Positions 1 to 8,439 of a stretch of 64,000 bases of DNA are shown here, one piece after another. Source of the stretch: AG41 sp035943095 (GTDB taxonomy: Bacteria > Gemmatimonadota > Gemmatimonadetes > Gemmatimonadales > GWC2-71-9); contig DASZCN010000114.1 of the NCBI GenBank assembly GCA_035943095.1, positions 58,363-122,362 on the forward strand, in the 5' to 3' direction. The notes under the pieces are model-generated. The model had not been told where the DNA came from. It did not search any database and worked only from the letters and a program-made list of their open reading frames with translations. Positions within the stretch are counted from its first letter, which is position 1, and each line of letters starts with the position of its first letter. The translations under genes were made by a program, and so were the position numbers.

Positions 1-1414
1 CAAGCCAGAGGCCCGGCAGCAGCCGGACGGCCCCGTGCATGGTGAAATAGCGCGTCTGCTGCGTTGCACTGAGCGAATCGACCGTCGAGAGCCCCGCGGG
101 GCGGCCGATCGGCGCGAACGGATCGCGGCTCGCTCCGCCGACCTCGAGTGTGATCCAGCTCCGGTCCCAGCGCACGGCTCCCGAGAAGTCGAGCGTTCGC
201 TGGGGAGTGTCGGCGGAGTCGAGCGGCGATTGGAGATCGCGTGCCCACGCGGCGTCCCCGTGTATCGAGAAACCGGCCGGGAGCGCGAGCCCCGCGGCGA
301 GGTGGGCGCGCTTGCCGGTACGGTCCAGGCTGTAATGCGCGTAGCGGGCGTCGCCCGAGAACGTGACCCACGGCAACGGGCTCCAGGCACCCGTGCCCTC
401 GAGCTGCCAGGGTCGGGCGTGGTCCTGCGAGCGAAGGGCGAGGCCGAGGTGCGCGCGCGGCCAGTCGTTCTGTACCTCGAGGAGGCCCTGAGAGAGCGAG
501 TGATCAGCCACGGCGGTGTCCTGGCTCGTGTGAGTCGTGGCGAACGTCGCTTGTACCCGCAGCCCGAGGCCGTCCGTACGGGCGGCCGCGAACGCGCGAT
601 AGATCGCGTCGCGCCGCTCCTGGTGAAAGTCGTCGGTCAGATCAGTTTGCGGGTCGCGGTGCCAGCTCGAGCTCAGGACCTGATACGACGCGCCGAGGCG
701 CGGGCTCGGGAGGTACTCGGCCTTGAGCCACAGGTCGACTGAGTTGAAAGCGCTGCTCGACGTGCCGGCGATGCCGGCGGTATTGTTGTAGTCCGCGACG
801 AGCGACAGCCCCACACCGGAGCGCCAGCGCTTGAGGAACGCACCGCGATAGTTGGCCGTGCTCACTTGGCCGGTGGCTACCCCCACGAGCGAGGCGGTCT
901 CGGTCGAACGTTGGCGCAGGGTGACGAGATAGACACGCAGGGTCCCCGGCAACACCACCACGTCGACGCGCTCGAGCGGCGCGAGCGAGATGCGCGCCGG
1001 ATCGAGGAACACCGAGTCGCGTCCCACTGGGAGGTACGGAACGCCGTCCCAGTAAATCTCGAGCCCCGCCGCGCCACGGCCGCCGTAGAACACAGTTTCC
1101 GCGGTGCCATAGATCCCACCGCGCGCGACGTACACCCCGGGGATCCGCGCGAGCAGGTCCGAAAGTGTCTGCACGCTCGAGAAGGCGAACGAATCGGCGG
1201 TGAACGTGTAGCGCGCGCCCCGGGGCAGCGGGCCGGCCGGTGTCTGCGCTGGAAAGATCGGCTGATAGGCAGGCGTCGTGTCGCGGACGGTTGTGTCCCG
1301 GTGGGCGGTCGAGTCGCGGCGGGTGGTGTCGGGGTGAGCCGTGCTGTCGACTTGGGCGGCGGCTCCGGCCGCGGCGAGGTGCAGCGCGGCGGCGCAGACG
1401 AGACCGCGGGTCAC
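1..1414 (-). CDS. TonB-dependent receptor-like outer-membrane protein, 3' end outside window
   Basis: At least 471 residues are visible and the gene runs off the left edge. It begins with a GTG whose bases overlap the pepA stop as GTGA. An N-terminal signal peptide ending near AAAGAAAQ is followed by an Asp/Thr-rich spacer. Next comes a plug-like segment (TLSDLLARIPGVYVARGG, then LEIYWDGVPYLPV), which is the usual signature of TonB-dependent receptor plugs. The remainder alternates short polar and hydrophobic beta-strand-like stretches typical of an outer-membrane barrel. It probably takes up a siderophore, vitamin or other large ligand, but the substrate cannot be told. It is the last gene of the icd-pepA unit. 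No clear TonB box was found near the mature N terminus, so a receptor-like adhesin or channel role remains possible. Confidence 0.75.
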   Translation of the reverse strand, partial: MTRGLVCAAALHLAAAGAAAQVDSTAHPDTTRRDSTAHRDTTVRDTTPAYQPIFPAQTPAGPLPRGARYTFTADSFAFSSVQTLSDLLARIPGVYVARGGIYGTAETVFYGGRGAAGLEIYWDGVPYLPVGRDSVFLDPARISLAPLERVDVVVLPGTLRVYLVTLRQRSTETASLVGVATGQVSTANYRGAFLKRWRSGVGLSLVADYNNTAGIAGTSSSAFNSVDLWLKAEYLPSPRLGASYQVLSSSWHRDPQTDLTDDFHQERRDAIYRAFAAARTDGLGLRVQATFATTHTSQDTAVADHSLSQGLLEVQNDWPRAHLGLALRSQDHARPWQLEGTGAWSPLPWVTFSGDARYAHYSLDRTGKRAHLAAGLALPAGFSIHGDAAWARDLQSPLDSADTPQRTLDFSGAVRWDRSWITLEVGGASRDPFAPIGRPAGLSTVDSLSATQQTRYFTMHGAVRLLPGLWL

Positions 1415-2919
1415 GCCCCCGCGCGCTTGAGGACGAGCTCGGAGAACAACCGCACGCCTACCCCGGTTGGGCCCTTCATCTGGTGCGGCGCCTCCCCTTC
1501 CGTGTATGCCGTGCCGGCGATGTCGAGGTGCACCCAGGGGTATCCCTCCACGAACTCCCGCAGGAACCAGCCACCGGTGATCGACCCCGCGCCACGCCCA
1601 CCTGAATTCTTCACGTCCGCCGTGTCCGACTTGAGCATGTCGCGATAGTCGTCCCACAACGGCAGCGGCCAGCACCGCTCGCCCGCCCGCTCACCGGCGT
1701 CGCGCACTTCCGCCAGCAGGGCTTCGTCGGTCCCCATGGCGCCGATCGCGTGCTGGCCGAGGGCGACGACCACGGCGCCAGTGAGGGTCGCGATGTCGAT
1801 CACGGCGGCGGGCTTGTAGCGCCGCAGATACGACAGGGCGTCGCACAGGATGAGCCGGCCCTCGGCGTCGGTGTTGATGATCTCGATCGTCTTGCCGAGG
1901 TGGCTCTTCACGACGTCCCCCGGCTTCACGGCGGTGCCGGATGGGAGGTTCTCGGTCGACGGGATGATACCCACGACGTTGACCTTCGGCTTCAGACGGC
2001 CCAGGACGTCGAACGTCCCGAGCACGGCGGCGGCGCCGGACATGTCGAACTTCATCTCCTCCATGTTCTGCGCCGGCTTGATCGAGATGCCGCCCGAGTC
2101 GAAGGTGACGCCCTTACCGACGAGCACCACCGGTGCCGCGTCTCCGGCACCACGGTACTCGAGCACGATGAAGCGGGGCTCCTGCGTGCTGCCCTGTGCC
2201 ACGGCGAGGAGCGCGCCCATCCCTTCGCGTTGCATTTGCGCTCGGTCGAGGACGGTCAGGGCGAACCCGTACTGGTCGGCGAGCTGCTTGGCGCGGTCGG
2301 CGAGGTAGCTCGGCGTGCACACGTTGCCCGGCAGCATCTGCAGGTAGCGCGTGAGGCGGTGCCCCGCGGCGATCGCATCGCCCACGCGGCGCCCGCTCGC
2401 GATCTCCTTTGCGTCCTTCGCGTCGGCGACGATCGTGATGCTCTCGACCTCGGGCTTCACCTCGTCCGGGGGCAGGGCGGCCTTCATCTCGGTGAAGGTC
2501 CACGCTCCCTGCGCGGCGCCCTCGACCACGACTTGCCCCAGTTCACGGGCAGACACGCCGTTCCGCGCCTCGGCGGCGACGGCCACCGCGACCTGGCGCA
2601 CGCCGAGCGCCCGCGCGCGCTTGGCCGCCACGGCGGCCGCGCGGCGGATCGTGTTGCGTGTGATCTCACCGCCCTTCCCCATGCCGACGAGCAAGAGTCG
2701 CTCGGGCTTGGCGCCGCCCGGGTACAAGAGCGCGGTCTCGTCGCGCTTTCCTTTGAAATCCCCGCTCTTGATCGCCCGCGTCACCACGCCGCCCGCCGCG
2801 CGGTCGAGCTCGGCGAGCGACGCCGGGAGCGCGCTTCCCTGGGCGAGGGCGATGGCGAGGAGGGGGGTCTCGACCTGGGCGAGTGGCGCGCTGACGTCGT
2901 TGCTCTTGATCTCAGACAT
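1411..2919 (-). CDS. pepA: Leucyl aminopeptidase (M17 family)
   Basis: A 502-residue cytosolic aminopeptidase that removes N-terminal residues from peptides using two metal ions. The C-terminal M17 catalytic domain is complete. It shows VGKGVTFDSGGISIKP with the metal-binding Lys and Asp, DMSGAAAVLG, and the family signature NTDAEGRL near residue 350. The N-terminal half is the more variable M17 domain. Length is normal for the family. The ATG overlaps the 3' end of icd by 8 bases, so the two are translationally coupled, and its own stop overlaps the start of the receptor-like gene. Some M17 proteins also bind DNA, but nothing here bears on that. Confidence 0.95.
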   Translation of the reverse strand: MSEIKSNDVSAPLAQVETPLLAIALAQGSALPASLAELDRAAGGVVTRAIKSGDFKGKRDETALLYPGGAKPERLLLVGMGKGGEITRNTIRRAAAVAAKRARALGVRQVAVAVAAEARNGVSARELGQVVVEGAAQGAWTFTEMKAALPPDEVKPEVESITIVADAKDAKEIASGRRVGDAIAAGHRLTRYLQMLPGNVCTPSYLADRAKQLADQYGFALTVLDRAQMQREGMGALLAVAQGSTQEPRFIVLEYRGAGDAAPVVLVGKGVTFDSGGISIKPAQNMEEMKFDMSGAAAVLGTFDVLGRLKPKVNVVGIIPSTENLPSGTAVKPGDVVKSHLGKTIEIINTDAEGRLILCDALSYLRRYKPAAVIDIATLTGAVVVALGQHAIGAMGTDEALLAEVRDAGERAGERCWPLPLWDDYRDMLKSDTADVKNSGGRGAGSITGGWFLREFVEGYPWVHLDIAGTAYTEGEAPHQMKGPTGVGVRLFSELVLKRAGA

Positions 2920-4108
2920 GCTCGATTATGCACTCGGCAAAAGCGGAGGTCGAGACCTCCGTGGCGTTGGGCATGAGCCGCGCCAAATCGTACGTCACGC
3001 GCCGCGAGCGAATCGCACCCTCGAGCCCGCGCACGATCGCCGCCGCCACGTCGGTCCAGCCGAGCTCCTCGAACATCATGGCCCCGGACAGGATCACGCT
3101 GCCGGGATTCACCTTGTCCTGACCGGCGTACTTGGGCGCCGTGCCGTGGGTCGCCTCGAACACGGCGAAACCGTCGCCCACATTGCCCCCGGGGGCCAGC
3201 CCGAGCCCACCCACCTGCGCCGCGGCCGCGTCCGAGAGGAGGTCGCCGTTCAGGTTCGGTGCCGCAATCACGGAGTATTCGTCGGGCCGCAGGACGAGTT
3301 GGGCGAACATCGCATCCGTGATGCGGTCTTTCATGACGACCCGTCCCCCGTCCCCTTTCCCCGCGTCGGCTTCGGGGATCGTCCGCTCACCGAACCGCTC
3401 GCGCGCGACCTCGTATCCCCACTCCCGGAAGCCGCCCTCGGTGAACTTCATGATGTTGCCCTTGTGCACGAGCGTCACGGACCGGCGCCCGGAGCGCAGC
3501 GCGTACTCGATTGCCTTCGCCACCAGGCGCTGTGAGCCGAACCGGGACATCGGCTTGATCCCGAGGGCGCTGCCGGGACGGATGTTCGCCTTGAAGCGCT
3601 CCGTCAGGAAGGCGATGAGCGCGTCGGCTTCCGGGCTCCCGGCCTTGTATTCCACGCCCGAGTAGACGTCCTCGATGTTCTCGCGGAAGATCACCACGTC
3701 CAGCTTCTGGGGCTCCCGCATCGGGCTGGGCACGCCCTCGAAGTAGCGCACCGGGCGGATGCACGCATACAGATCGAGCTGCTGACGCAGGGCCACGTTG
3801 AGGGACCGGATGCCGCCCCCGACGGGAGTGGTGAGTGGGCCCTTGATCGCCACGCGGTGTGTTCGGATCGCGTCAAGCGTGGCCTCCGGCAGCCAGTGTC
3901 CCGTCTGCTTGAACGCCTTCTCCCCGGCCAGGATCTCGAGCCAGTCGATCTGACGTTTGCCGCTGGAGGTGCGCGCCACGGAGGCGTCGAACACGCGGCG
4001 CGCCGCGCGCCAAATATCCGGGCCGGTGCCGTCTCCTTCGATGAAGGGGATGATCGGGCGGTCGGGTACCACCCAGCGGCCGCCATCGTATCGGATGCGC
4101 TCAGCCAT
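2912..4108 (-). CDS. icd: Isocitrate dehydrogenase, NADP-type
   Basis: A 398-residue TCA-cycle enzyme that oxidatively decarboxylates isocitrate to 2-oxoglutarate in the cytosol. The fold signature GDGTGP lies at residues 25-30. The substrate loop RSLNVALRQQ is at 101-110, with Ser102 in the position that is phosphorylated in enterobacterial Icd. It also has VIFRENIEDVYSGVEY, NLNGDLLSDAAAAQ and FEATHGTAPKYAG, as in bacterial NADP-dependent enzymes. An upstream in-frame extension exists, but this ATG is preceded by CAGGAG at suitable spacing and gives the normal N terminus. It heads the icd-pepA-receptor unit and is divergent from the small exported protein at 4224. Confidence 0.93.
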   Translation of the reverse strand: MAERIRYDGGRWVVPDRPIIPFIEGDGTGPDIWRAARRVFDASVARTSSGKRQIDWLEILAGEKAFKQTGHWLPEATLDAIRTHRVAIKGPLTTPVGGGIRSLNVALRQQLDLYACIRPVRYFEGVPSPMREPQKLDVVIFRENIEDVYSGVEYKAGSPEADALIAFLTERFKANIRPGSALGIKPMSRFGSQRLVAKAIEYALRSGRRSVTLVHKGNIMKFTEGGFREWGYEVARERFGERTIPEADAGKGDGGRVVMKDRITDAMFAQLVLRPDEYSVIAAPNLNGDLLSDAAAAQVGGLGLAPGGNVGDGFAVFEATHGTAPKYAGQDKVNPGSVILSGAMMFEELGWTDVAAAIVRGLEGAIRSRRVTYDLARLMPNATEVSTSAFAECIIEHV

Positions 4109-4223
4109 CTCGGAAAGCTCCTGCAGGGAATACGCCGCATGCGCCGGCGGTCGTGGAGGGTGCAGTCTACACGGCCCGGCCGGGGTTGCGCCAGGCGAAA
4201 CGACGACCGTACACTTCAGCACG

Positions 4224-4565
4224 ATGCGGAGCATTTTGAGACTGACGTTCTTCTGCCTCGCTGCCGCCTGTTGGCTCGCGGCCGGTCCAGGTGGTGAGAC
4301 CACCCGGGCGCTGCTCGCCTGCTCCCACGAGGCGATGCATCATGCCGGCGGGGCCCATCATTCGATGCCCACGGACGGCCCGTGTTTCTGCGATCAGATG
4401 GGCGGCGGGCTCGACCTCGCCGTCTCGACGGCCGTGCCGACGCCGCCCACGCCGCAGGTGGCGCTCACCGCCCCGATCGCCCGCGTAGCGGACGCAGCAC
4501 CTTTCACCCTTCCCCGTTCCCCGGCCTTTTCCCCGGTTCCACCCCCTCCGAATGTGGTCGGCTGA
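4224..4565 (+). CDS. Small exported Cys/His-rich protein, function unknown
   Basis: A 113-residue protein with an N-terminal hydrophobic export signal (ILRLTFFCLAAACWLAAG). A short cluster CSHEAMHHAGGAHHSMP is followed by CFCDQMGG, giving four His, two Met and three Cys in about 35 residues. The rest is Pro/Ala-rich and looks unstructured. The cluster is the sort of ligand set that binds soft metals such as copper, but no known family was recognised with confidence (the DUF2946 type of small exported Cys/His protein is one possibility). It is the first gene of a plus-strand set that continues with an outer-membrane barrel 36 bp downstream, so a shared role in metal handling or electron transfer is inferred. 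Confidence 0.65.
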   Translation: MRSILRLTFFCLAAACWLAAGPGGETTRALLACSHEAMHHAGGAHHSMPTDGPCFCDQMGGGLDLAVSTAVPTPPTPQVALTAPIARVADAAPFTLPRSPAFSPVPPPPNVVG

Positions 4566-4601
4566 CCTGATCCGGTAGCCACCTACAACTCGGAGGTATG
4601 C

Positions 4602-5660
4602 ATGCGCAGTGCGCTCTGGTGCGCCCTGCTCTGCGGCGTGGCAACCAGCGCCGCGGCGCAGGACAAGGAAGTCACGTTCGAGGAGCCGCAACCGGTCACG
4701 GTGTCGGGCTTTGCCGTGGGCCGCACCGATTACGATCGCGTCACCCGAAGCAACACGTTCACCGCCGGCAAGGTCGGCGTGAGCCTGTTCAAGCCGGTAG
4801 GGGACGTGTACCTGTTCGCGCAGCTCACGACCGCGCTCGAAGACGGCGCGTCGTCCACCGAGATCGACAACCTGCTCGTCAGCTGGACGCCGCACACCGC
4901 GAACAAGTGGTCGCTCGGGTTCGGGCGCTTCGATGCTCCGATCGGATTCGAGCGCGACGACGAGCCCCTGAATCTGATTTCCACCAACTCGTTCAACTTC
5001 ACTTACGCCCGGCCCGCCAAGCTCACCGGCGTGCAGGTGCATTACACCGCTTCCTCGCGAGTCGATGTCTGGGCCGTCGCCGCCAACGGCTGGGACGTGA
5101 CGGTGGACAACAACCGCGGGAAGACCGCTCTGGCCCGCGTCCAGTGGATTCCCATTCCGTGGGTCACCGTCGGGTTCACAGGCGTCTACGGGCCGGAGCG
5201 CGATTCGAGCGATGCCAATCAGCGATCACTCTTCTCGACCGATCTCACGGTCGATCGTGGAGGGGGACGTCTCATTGTCGGCGCCGAGGCAAACATCGGC
5301 AAGGAGCAGCAGAGTGGCGGCAATCCGACCTGGCGCGGGGCCGCGGTGACCGGGTTCGTGCGCGTCGCGCGGCACCTCGGCCTGACCGCCCGCTACGATC
5401 AGATGGAAGACACCGACGGGCTGCTCACGGGCACGCCCCAGATCCTGCGGTCGGTGACCGCGGGCCCGATGTGGTACTTCTCCTCGGCCCACGAGGGGAT
5501 CTTCAGCAATATCGAGCACACGCGCTTCCATCTGCCCCAGATCGCCGTGCGCGCCGCGATCCGGGCGGATTGGTCGTCCACGCCGTTCTTCGTCGACGCG
5601 GCCGGAGCGCCGCAACGCTCGGACACGAAAGCCGTGATCGAGCTGGTCTACGTGTTCTAG
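4602..5660 (+). CDS. Outer-membrane beta-barrel protein (porin-like)
   Basis: A 352-residue protein with a cleavable signal peptide (ends near SAAAQ). Many amphipathic strand-like stretches follow, and the C-terminal residues are AVIELVYVF, ending in Phe as outer-membrane barrels do for BAM recognition. Motifs such as WTPHTANKWSLGFGRFDAPIG and GPMWYFSSAHEGIFSN resemble the uncharacterised porin/OmpP1-like barrels of soil bacteria. The start is set by CGGAGG a few bases upstream. It sits between the small Cys/His-rich protein and the membrane protein at 5678 and presumably provides the outer-membrane part of that set. Substrate unknown. Confidence 0.8.
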   Translation: MRSALWCALLCGVATSAAAQDKEVTFEEPQPVTVSGFAVGRTDYDRVTRSNTFTAGKVGVSLFKPVGDVYLFAQLTTALEDGASSTEIDNLLVSWTPHTANKWSLGFGRFDAPIGFERDDEPLNLISTNSFNFTYARPAKLTGVQVHYTASSRVDVWAVAANGWDVTVDNNRGKTALARVQWIPIPWVTVGFTGVYGPERDSSDANQRSLFSTDLTVDRGGGRLIVGAEANIGKEQQSGGNPTWRGAAVTGFVRVARHLGLTARYDQMEDTDGLLTGTPQILRSVTAGPMWYFSSAHEGIFSNIEHTRFHLPQIAVRAAIRADWSSTPFFVDAAGAPQRSDTKAVIELVYVF

Positions 5661-5677
5661 GAAGGGGACGGAACGCC

Positions 5678-6229
5678 ATGGTGTATGACCTGCGCCGTGC
5701 GGACGCCTCGATCAAGTGGCTCGTCACGTGCCTGCTCGCCACGCTCGGGCTCTCCTACATCTTCGGAGCCCTGATGGTCTCCCTGTATGCGGGCTTCACG
5801 CCCGCGCGCGTCGCGGCTACGTACGCGGGTCCCGAGATGTCCATGCCGATGCCGCCTGAATCTACGATGATCGTGACCCGACCCATGACCATGGCGGATT
5901 TCGCCAAGCCGGAGGTTCACGCCGTCGACACCAACCTGCTGATTCAGGACACGCACGTGCACGTGCCGATGTACGGGGTGATCGCGGCGGCCCTGAGTGT
6001 GGTGGTGCTCGGTCTGTCGTTGCCGCGCGGTTGGGCGTTCGGTCTCATCACCCTGCTCTTCGCGGCGCCCTGGCTGGACTTCGCGGGCATGTGGCTCACG
6101 AAGTTCGCCTCGCCGCGGTTCGCGATCCTCACGCTCATGGGCGGTTGGGCCATGGGCGCCGGCTACTTCATCGTCACGGTACTCGCCCTCCGCCAGATGT
6201 GGCGGTCACCGAAAGGAGTCGCATCATGA
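5678..6229 (+). CDS. Polytopic membrane protein with Met/His-rich external loop, unknown
   Basis: A 183-residue inner-membrane protein with about four predicted helices: roughly residues 13-40, 98-115, 119-135 and 147-168. The first two helices are separated by a loop of about 50 residues that carries MSMPMPPE, MTMADF and THVHVPMYG. Met- and His-rich loops of this kind are common in copper proteins, but the family was not recognised. A Shine-Dalgarno GAAGGGGA precedes the ATG. The stop overlaps the next start as ATGA at 6226-6229, so it is made together with the exported FMN-binding-like protein. A longer reading frame that runs back through the barrel gene is a shadow. Confidence 0.72.
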   Translation: MVYDLRRADASIKWLVTCLLATLGLSYIFGALMVSLYAGFTPARVAATYAGPEMSMPMPPESTMIVTRPMTMADFAKPEVHAVDTNLLIQDTHVHVPMYGVIAAALSVVVLGLSLPRGWAFGLITLLFAAPWLDFAGMWLTKFASPRFAILTLMGGWAMGAGYFIVTVLALRQMWRSPKGVAS

Positions 6230-6786
6230 ACTGGCTGATTCGCGCGGCGACAGTTGCCGCGCTGCTGCACATCACGCCGGCCGTCGTACTGGTCAAGCGA
6301 CCTGACGCGGTCCAGGCATTGCTGCCCGGGGCCGACGCCTACTTCGCGCGCGAGGTGCATCTGAGCGATGTGGATGCTCATCGGCTCCACGAAGTGGTGG
6401 ACTGGAGCCCGGAAGACGGCGTGCTGGCGTTCTATACCGGCAAGACGGGGTCGACCGTGGTGGGCGCGCTCGAGTTCGTGCGGGTGGACACGCCTCACGG
6501 GCCGATCGAGGTCGCGGTCGGGTTCAGTCCCGAGGGGCGGATCCGAGGTGTGATCGTCACCAAGGCCACGGTGGAAATGAAGCCCTGGGTGCTCGAAGCC
6601 GTTTCGGCCGGATTGCCAAACGGGTATCGCGACCTGAAGCCGGGCGATACGGCGGGCGGCGCCGCGGCGTTGGCGCGCGCCGGGCAAGCCGGGAATCTGG
6701 CGGTCTATATCGCTGGAGAGGTTGATAAAGGGGTGGCACGCGCTCTTGCGGCGTACGGTGCGTTTTACAATCATGTGAGGACGTAG
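6226..6786 (+). CDS. Exported FMN-binding-domain-like protein
   Basis: A 186-residue protein with an N-terminal hydrophobic signal or anchor (WLIRAATVAALLHITPAVVL). The region LLPGADAYFAREV through PIEVAVGFSPEGRIRGVIV resembles the FMN-binding domain found in RnfG/NqrC-type and related periplasmic electron-transfer proteins. The covalent-flavin S(T)GAT motif of RnfG is not seen, so flavin binding may be non-covalent or lost. It is translationally coupled to the membrane protein upstream. With the metal-ligand-rich partners this suggests an envelope redox or metal-reduction function, which is an inference only. Another reading is a generic periplasmic domain of unknown function. Confidence 0.55.
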   Translation: MNWLIRAATVAALLHITPAVVLVKRPDAVQALLPGADAYFAREVHLSDVDAHRLHEVVDWSPEDGVLAFYTGKTGSTVVGALEFVRVDTPHGPIEVAVGFSPEGRIRGVIVTKATVEMKPWVLEAVSAGLPNGYRDLKPGDTAGGAAALARAGQAGNLAVYIAGEVDKGVARALAAYGAFYNHVRT

Positions 6787-6848
6787 CCGGTTCGTCTTGA
6801 AACGGTTTCGGCTCCTGTTCGCAACATCTTCGGGTCGGAGCGCGTCAC

Positions 6849-7292
6849 ATGGGCATGAGAACCTCATATGCGATCGTGGCACTGGCGGCGCTAGTCAGCG
6901 TCGGCTGCCCCTACTCCGACCTGCTGTCGAGCAAGAATGGCGGGATCGCGATCGCCGGCGGCGGAGGCGGCACGGGGTCGGACGCGCTCCGCTTCACCGT
7001 CCAGCCGAGTGACGCCACTGCCGGCAACATCATCACGCCGGCGATTCAGGTGACGGTCTTCGACAGCCTGGGCGCTCCCGACTCGACCTTCACCAATCCC
7101 ATCTCGATAGCGATCGGGATCAACCCGGTCGGCGGGACCCTGTCCGGCACCCTCAGCGTCACGCCGGTGAACGCGATCGCCTCGTTCGGCGATCTCGTCA
7201 TCTCCAGCTCCGGTGCGGGTTACACGCTCGCCGCGACGGCCTCGGGCGCAACCGGGGCATCGAGCGCGTCGTTCACAATCCTCGCGCCCTAG
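6849..7292 (+). CDS. Putative lipoprotein with Ig-like beta domain
   Basis: A 147-residue protein with a lipobox (LVSVGC) after a short hydrophobic signal and a Gly-rich linker. A single beta-sandwich-like region then follows (ALRFTVQPSDATAGNIITPAIQV to AGYTLAATASGATG). Its pattern is that of Ig-like or invasin-type repeat domains often found in Gemmatimonadota surface proteins (inference). It stands alone, 62 bp after the FMN-like gene and convergent with the zinc-ribbon gene downstream. Function unknown, probably a surface or envelope structural protein. Confidence 0.7.
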   Translation: MGMRTSYAIVALAALVSVGCPYSDLLSSKNGGIAIAGGGGGTGSDALRFTVQPSDATAGNIITPAIQVTVFDSLGAPDSTFTNPISIAIGINPVGGTLSGTLSVTPVNAIASFGDLVISSSGAGYTLAATASGATGASSASFTILAP

Positions 7293-7395
7293 GTTACGGG
7301 TAGCGCGGTTTCAAAGTGGGTGAGGCCGACCCCACCATCGCGCCCACCAGTCCACCACCGAGCATGACGCCGAGGCTCTTCGCCACCGGACAGCA

Positions 7396-7758
7396 TCACC
7401 CAGCGGCGCGGGTCGGCTCGTTCCAGGCGATCTCGAAAAAGCCGTTGCAGCGGTGACAGCGCATGCTGGCGGGCTCGCCTTCGATTTTCGAGCGGTCGCG
7501 GCAATTGGGGCAAACGGCGTAACGCGCGCCCCAGGCCAGCGGGAAGCGGGGCGAATTCTTGGGACTCGGAACGACGGACCAGCGGAGCGCCGGTTCCGGT
7601 GAGAGCTGCAGTTGGCCCCGCGGTAGGGCCACCGGCTTGCCCTTCACGTCGACGGTCGCATCCGCGGCGGTCAACTTGAGGATGCGGTACCAAGCGCCCT
7701 TGCGGAGGGGGCATTTCACGTCCGCCTTGAGACGAGCCCATTGGAACGCAGCCGGCAT
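7396..7758 (-). CDS. Zinc-ribbon protein, WYR-V/CxxC family, copy A
   Basis: A 120-residue soluble protein. The N-terminal half has WARLKADVKCPLRKGAWYRI and an alternating beta-like pattern ending in RWSVVPSP. The C-terminal half holds four cysteines at 83, 86, 101 and 104 (CPNC and CHRC), a classic zinc ribbon, followed by AW. Three paralogues in this window (8969, 43659, 43979) share the same plan. The start is supported by GAGGA nine bases upstream. The family was not recognised, and a nucleic-acid or protein-binding role would be typical of zinc ribbons but is not shown. Confidence 0.8.
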   Translation of the reverse strand: MPAAFQWARLKADVKCPLRKGAWYRILKLTAADATVDVKGKPVALPRGQLQLSPEPALRWSVVPSPKNSPRFPLAWGARYAVCPNCRDRSKIEGEPASMRCHRCNGFFEIAWNEPTRAAG

Positions 7759-7864
7759 GGCGTCCTCGCAGTCGGTGTGCTGGGAATGCGCCTGCTACGT
7801 TACGGCCGTGGGGGCGGCGCGGCTGTGGGGGGCGTCACAGGGGCGCTAACTGACGCAAGCGGTG

Positions 7865-8269
7865 TCAGTCTACGCGTTCGACCGCCTCCCGCTTGAGCCC
7901 CGGCCAGGCCTGGCACGCGCCGATCCACGCCCGTTTCCTTGGTGCGTCGAGCAGTCCGGCGTTGTCCCGCTTGAGCCACTCGACGAGATCCGGAGCCGTG
8001 TCATGCACCGCGACGTGATGCTCTTCCTTGAACCCCTGCCCTTCGTTGAGTGTCCAGTAGCACACGTGGCCCACCAGTCGAAGCCCGACCGTCATGTAGA
8101 TATCGATATCCACACCGCGCAGGGCGCCTGGGGAGCCTCCCCGCTCTTCGGCGTGGCTGAGCGGCCAGCCGCGGAAGGCGAGATCTCGGTCTCCGGTCCT
8201 GGGGATCCGGAAATCCCCGGGGTCGCCGCGGAGCTGATCCACGGCGTAGGGGGTGGTGCTTGGGCGCAC
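7865..8269 (-). CDS. Hypothetical protein
   Basis: A 134-residue open frame opening at a GTG directly after an in-frame stop. The composition looks protein-like rather than like a shadow. It has a beta-strand-like core (GVDIDIYMTVGLRLVGHVCYW) followed by acidic and helical parts (TAPDLVEWLKRDN) and ends in EAVERVD. No family was recognised and the ribosome binding site is weak, so the true start may be a later GTG. It lies between zinc-ribbon copy A and tRNA-Leu on the same strand. Confidence 0.45.
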   Translation of the reverse strand: MRPSTTPYAVDQLRGDPGDFRIPRTGDRDLAFRGWPLSHAEERGGSPGALRGVDIDIYMTVGLRLVGHVCYWTLNEGQGFKEEHHVAVHDTAPDLVEWLKRDNAGLLDAPRKRAWIGACQAWPGLKREAVERVD

Positions 8270-8351
8270 TCAGGGAATATGCCTCGGGAAGCAAGAGTCG
8301 CCAGTCGGCGATGTGAGACGTCGGTTTTCGCTATGTGAGTGAGGAGCGCAG

Positions 8352-8434
8352 TGCCCGAGGAGAGAGTCGAACTCTCACGGGGTTGCCCCCGGGGGATTTT
8401 GAGTCCCCTGCGTCTGCCATTCCGCCACTCGGGC
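8352..8434 (-). tRNA. tRNA-Leu (anticodon CAA)
   Basis: On the minus strand the sequence folds as a class II tRNA. Acceptor arms are GCCCGAG and CTCGGGC with discriminator A. The anticodon stem is GGGGA/TCCCC with loop CTCAAAA, so the anticodon is CAA. There is a long variable arm (CGGGGGCAACCCCG) and a T arm GAGAG-TTCGACT-CTCTC. The 3' CCA is not encoded. It reads UUG codons, which are rare in a genome this rich in GC. Confidence 0.95.
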
Positions 8435-8439
8435 AACGA

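Noticed and set aside
4598..6229. A 543-codon plus frame joining the barrel gene region to the membrane protein
   Set aside because: The first two thirds are out of frame with the recognisable barrel protein and Arg-rich; the membrane protein has its own start and ribosome binding site at 5678.
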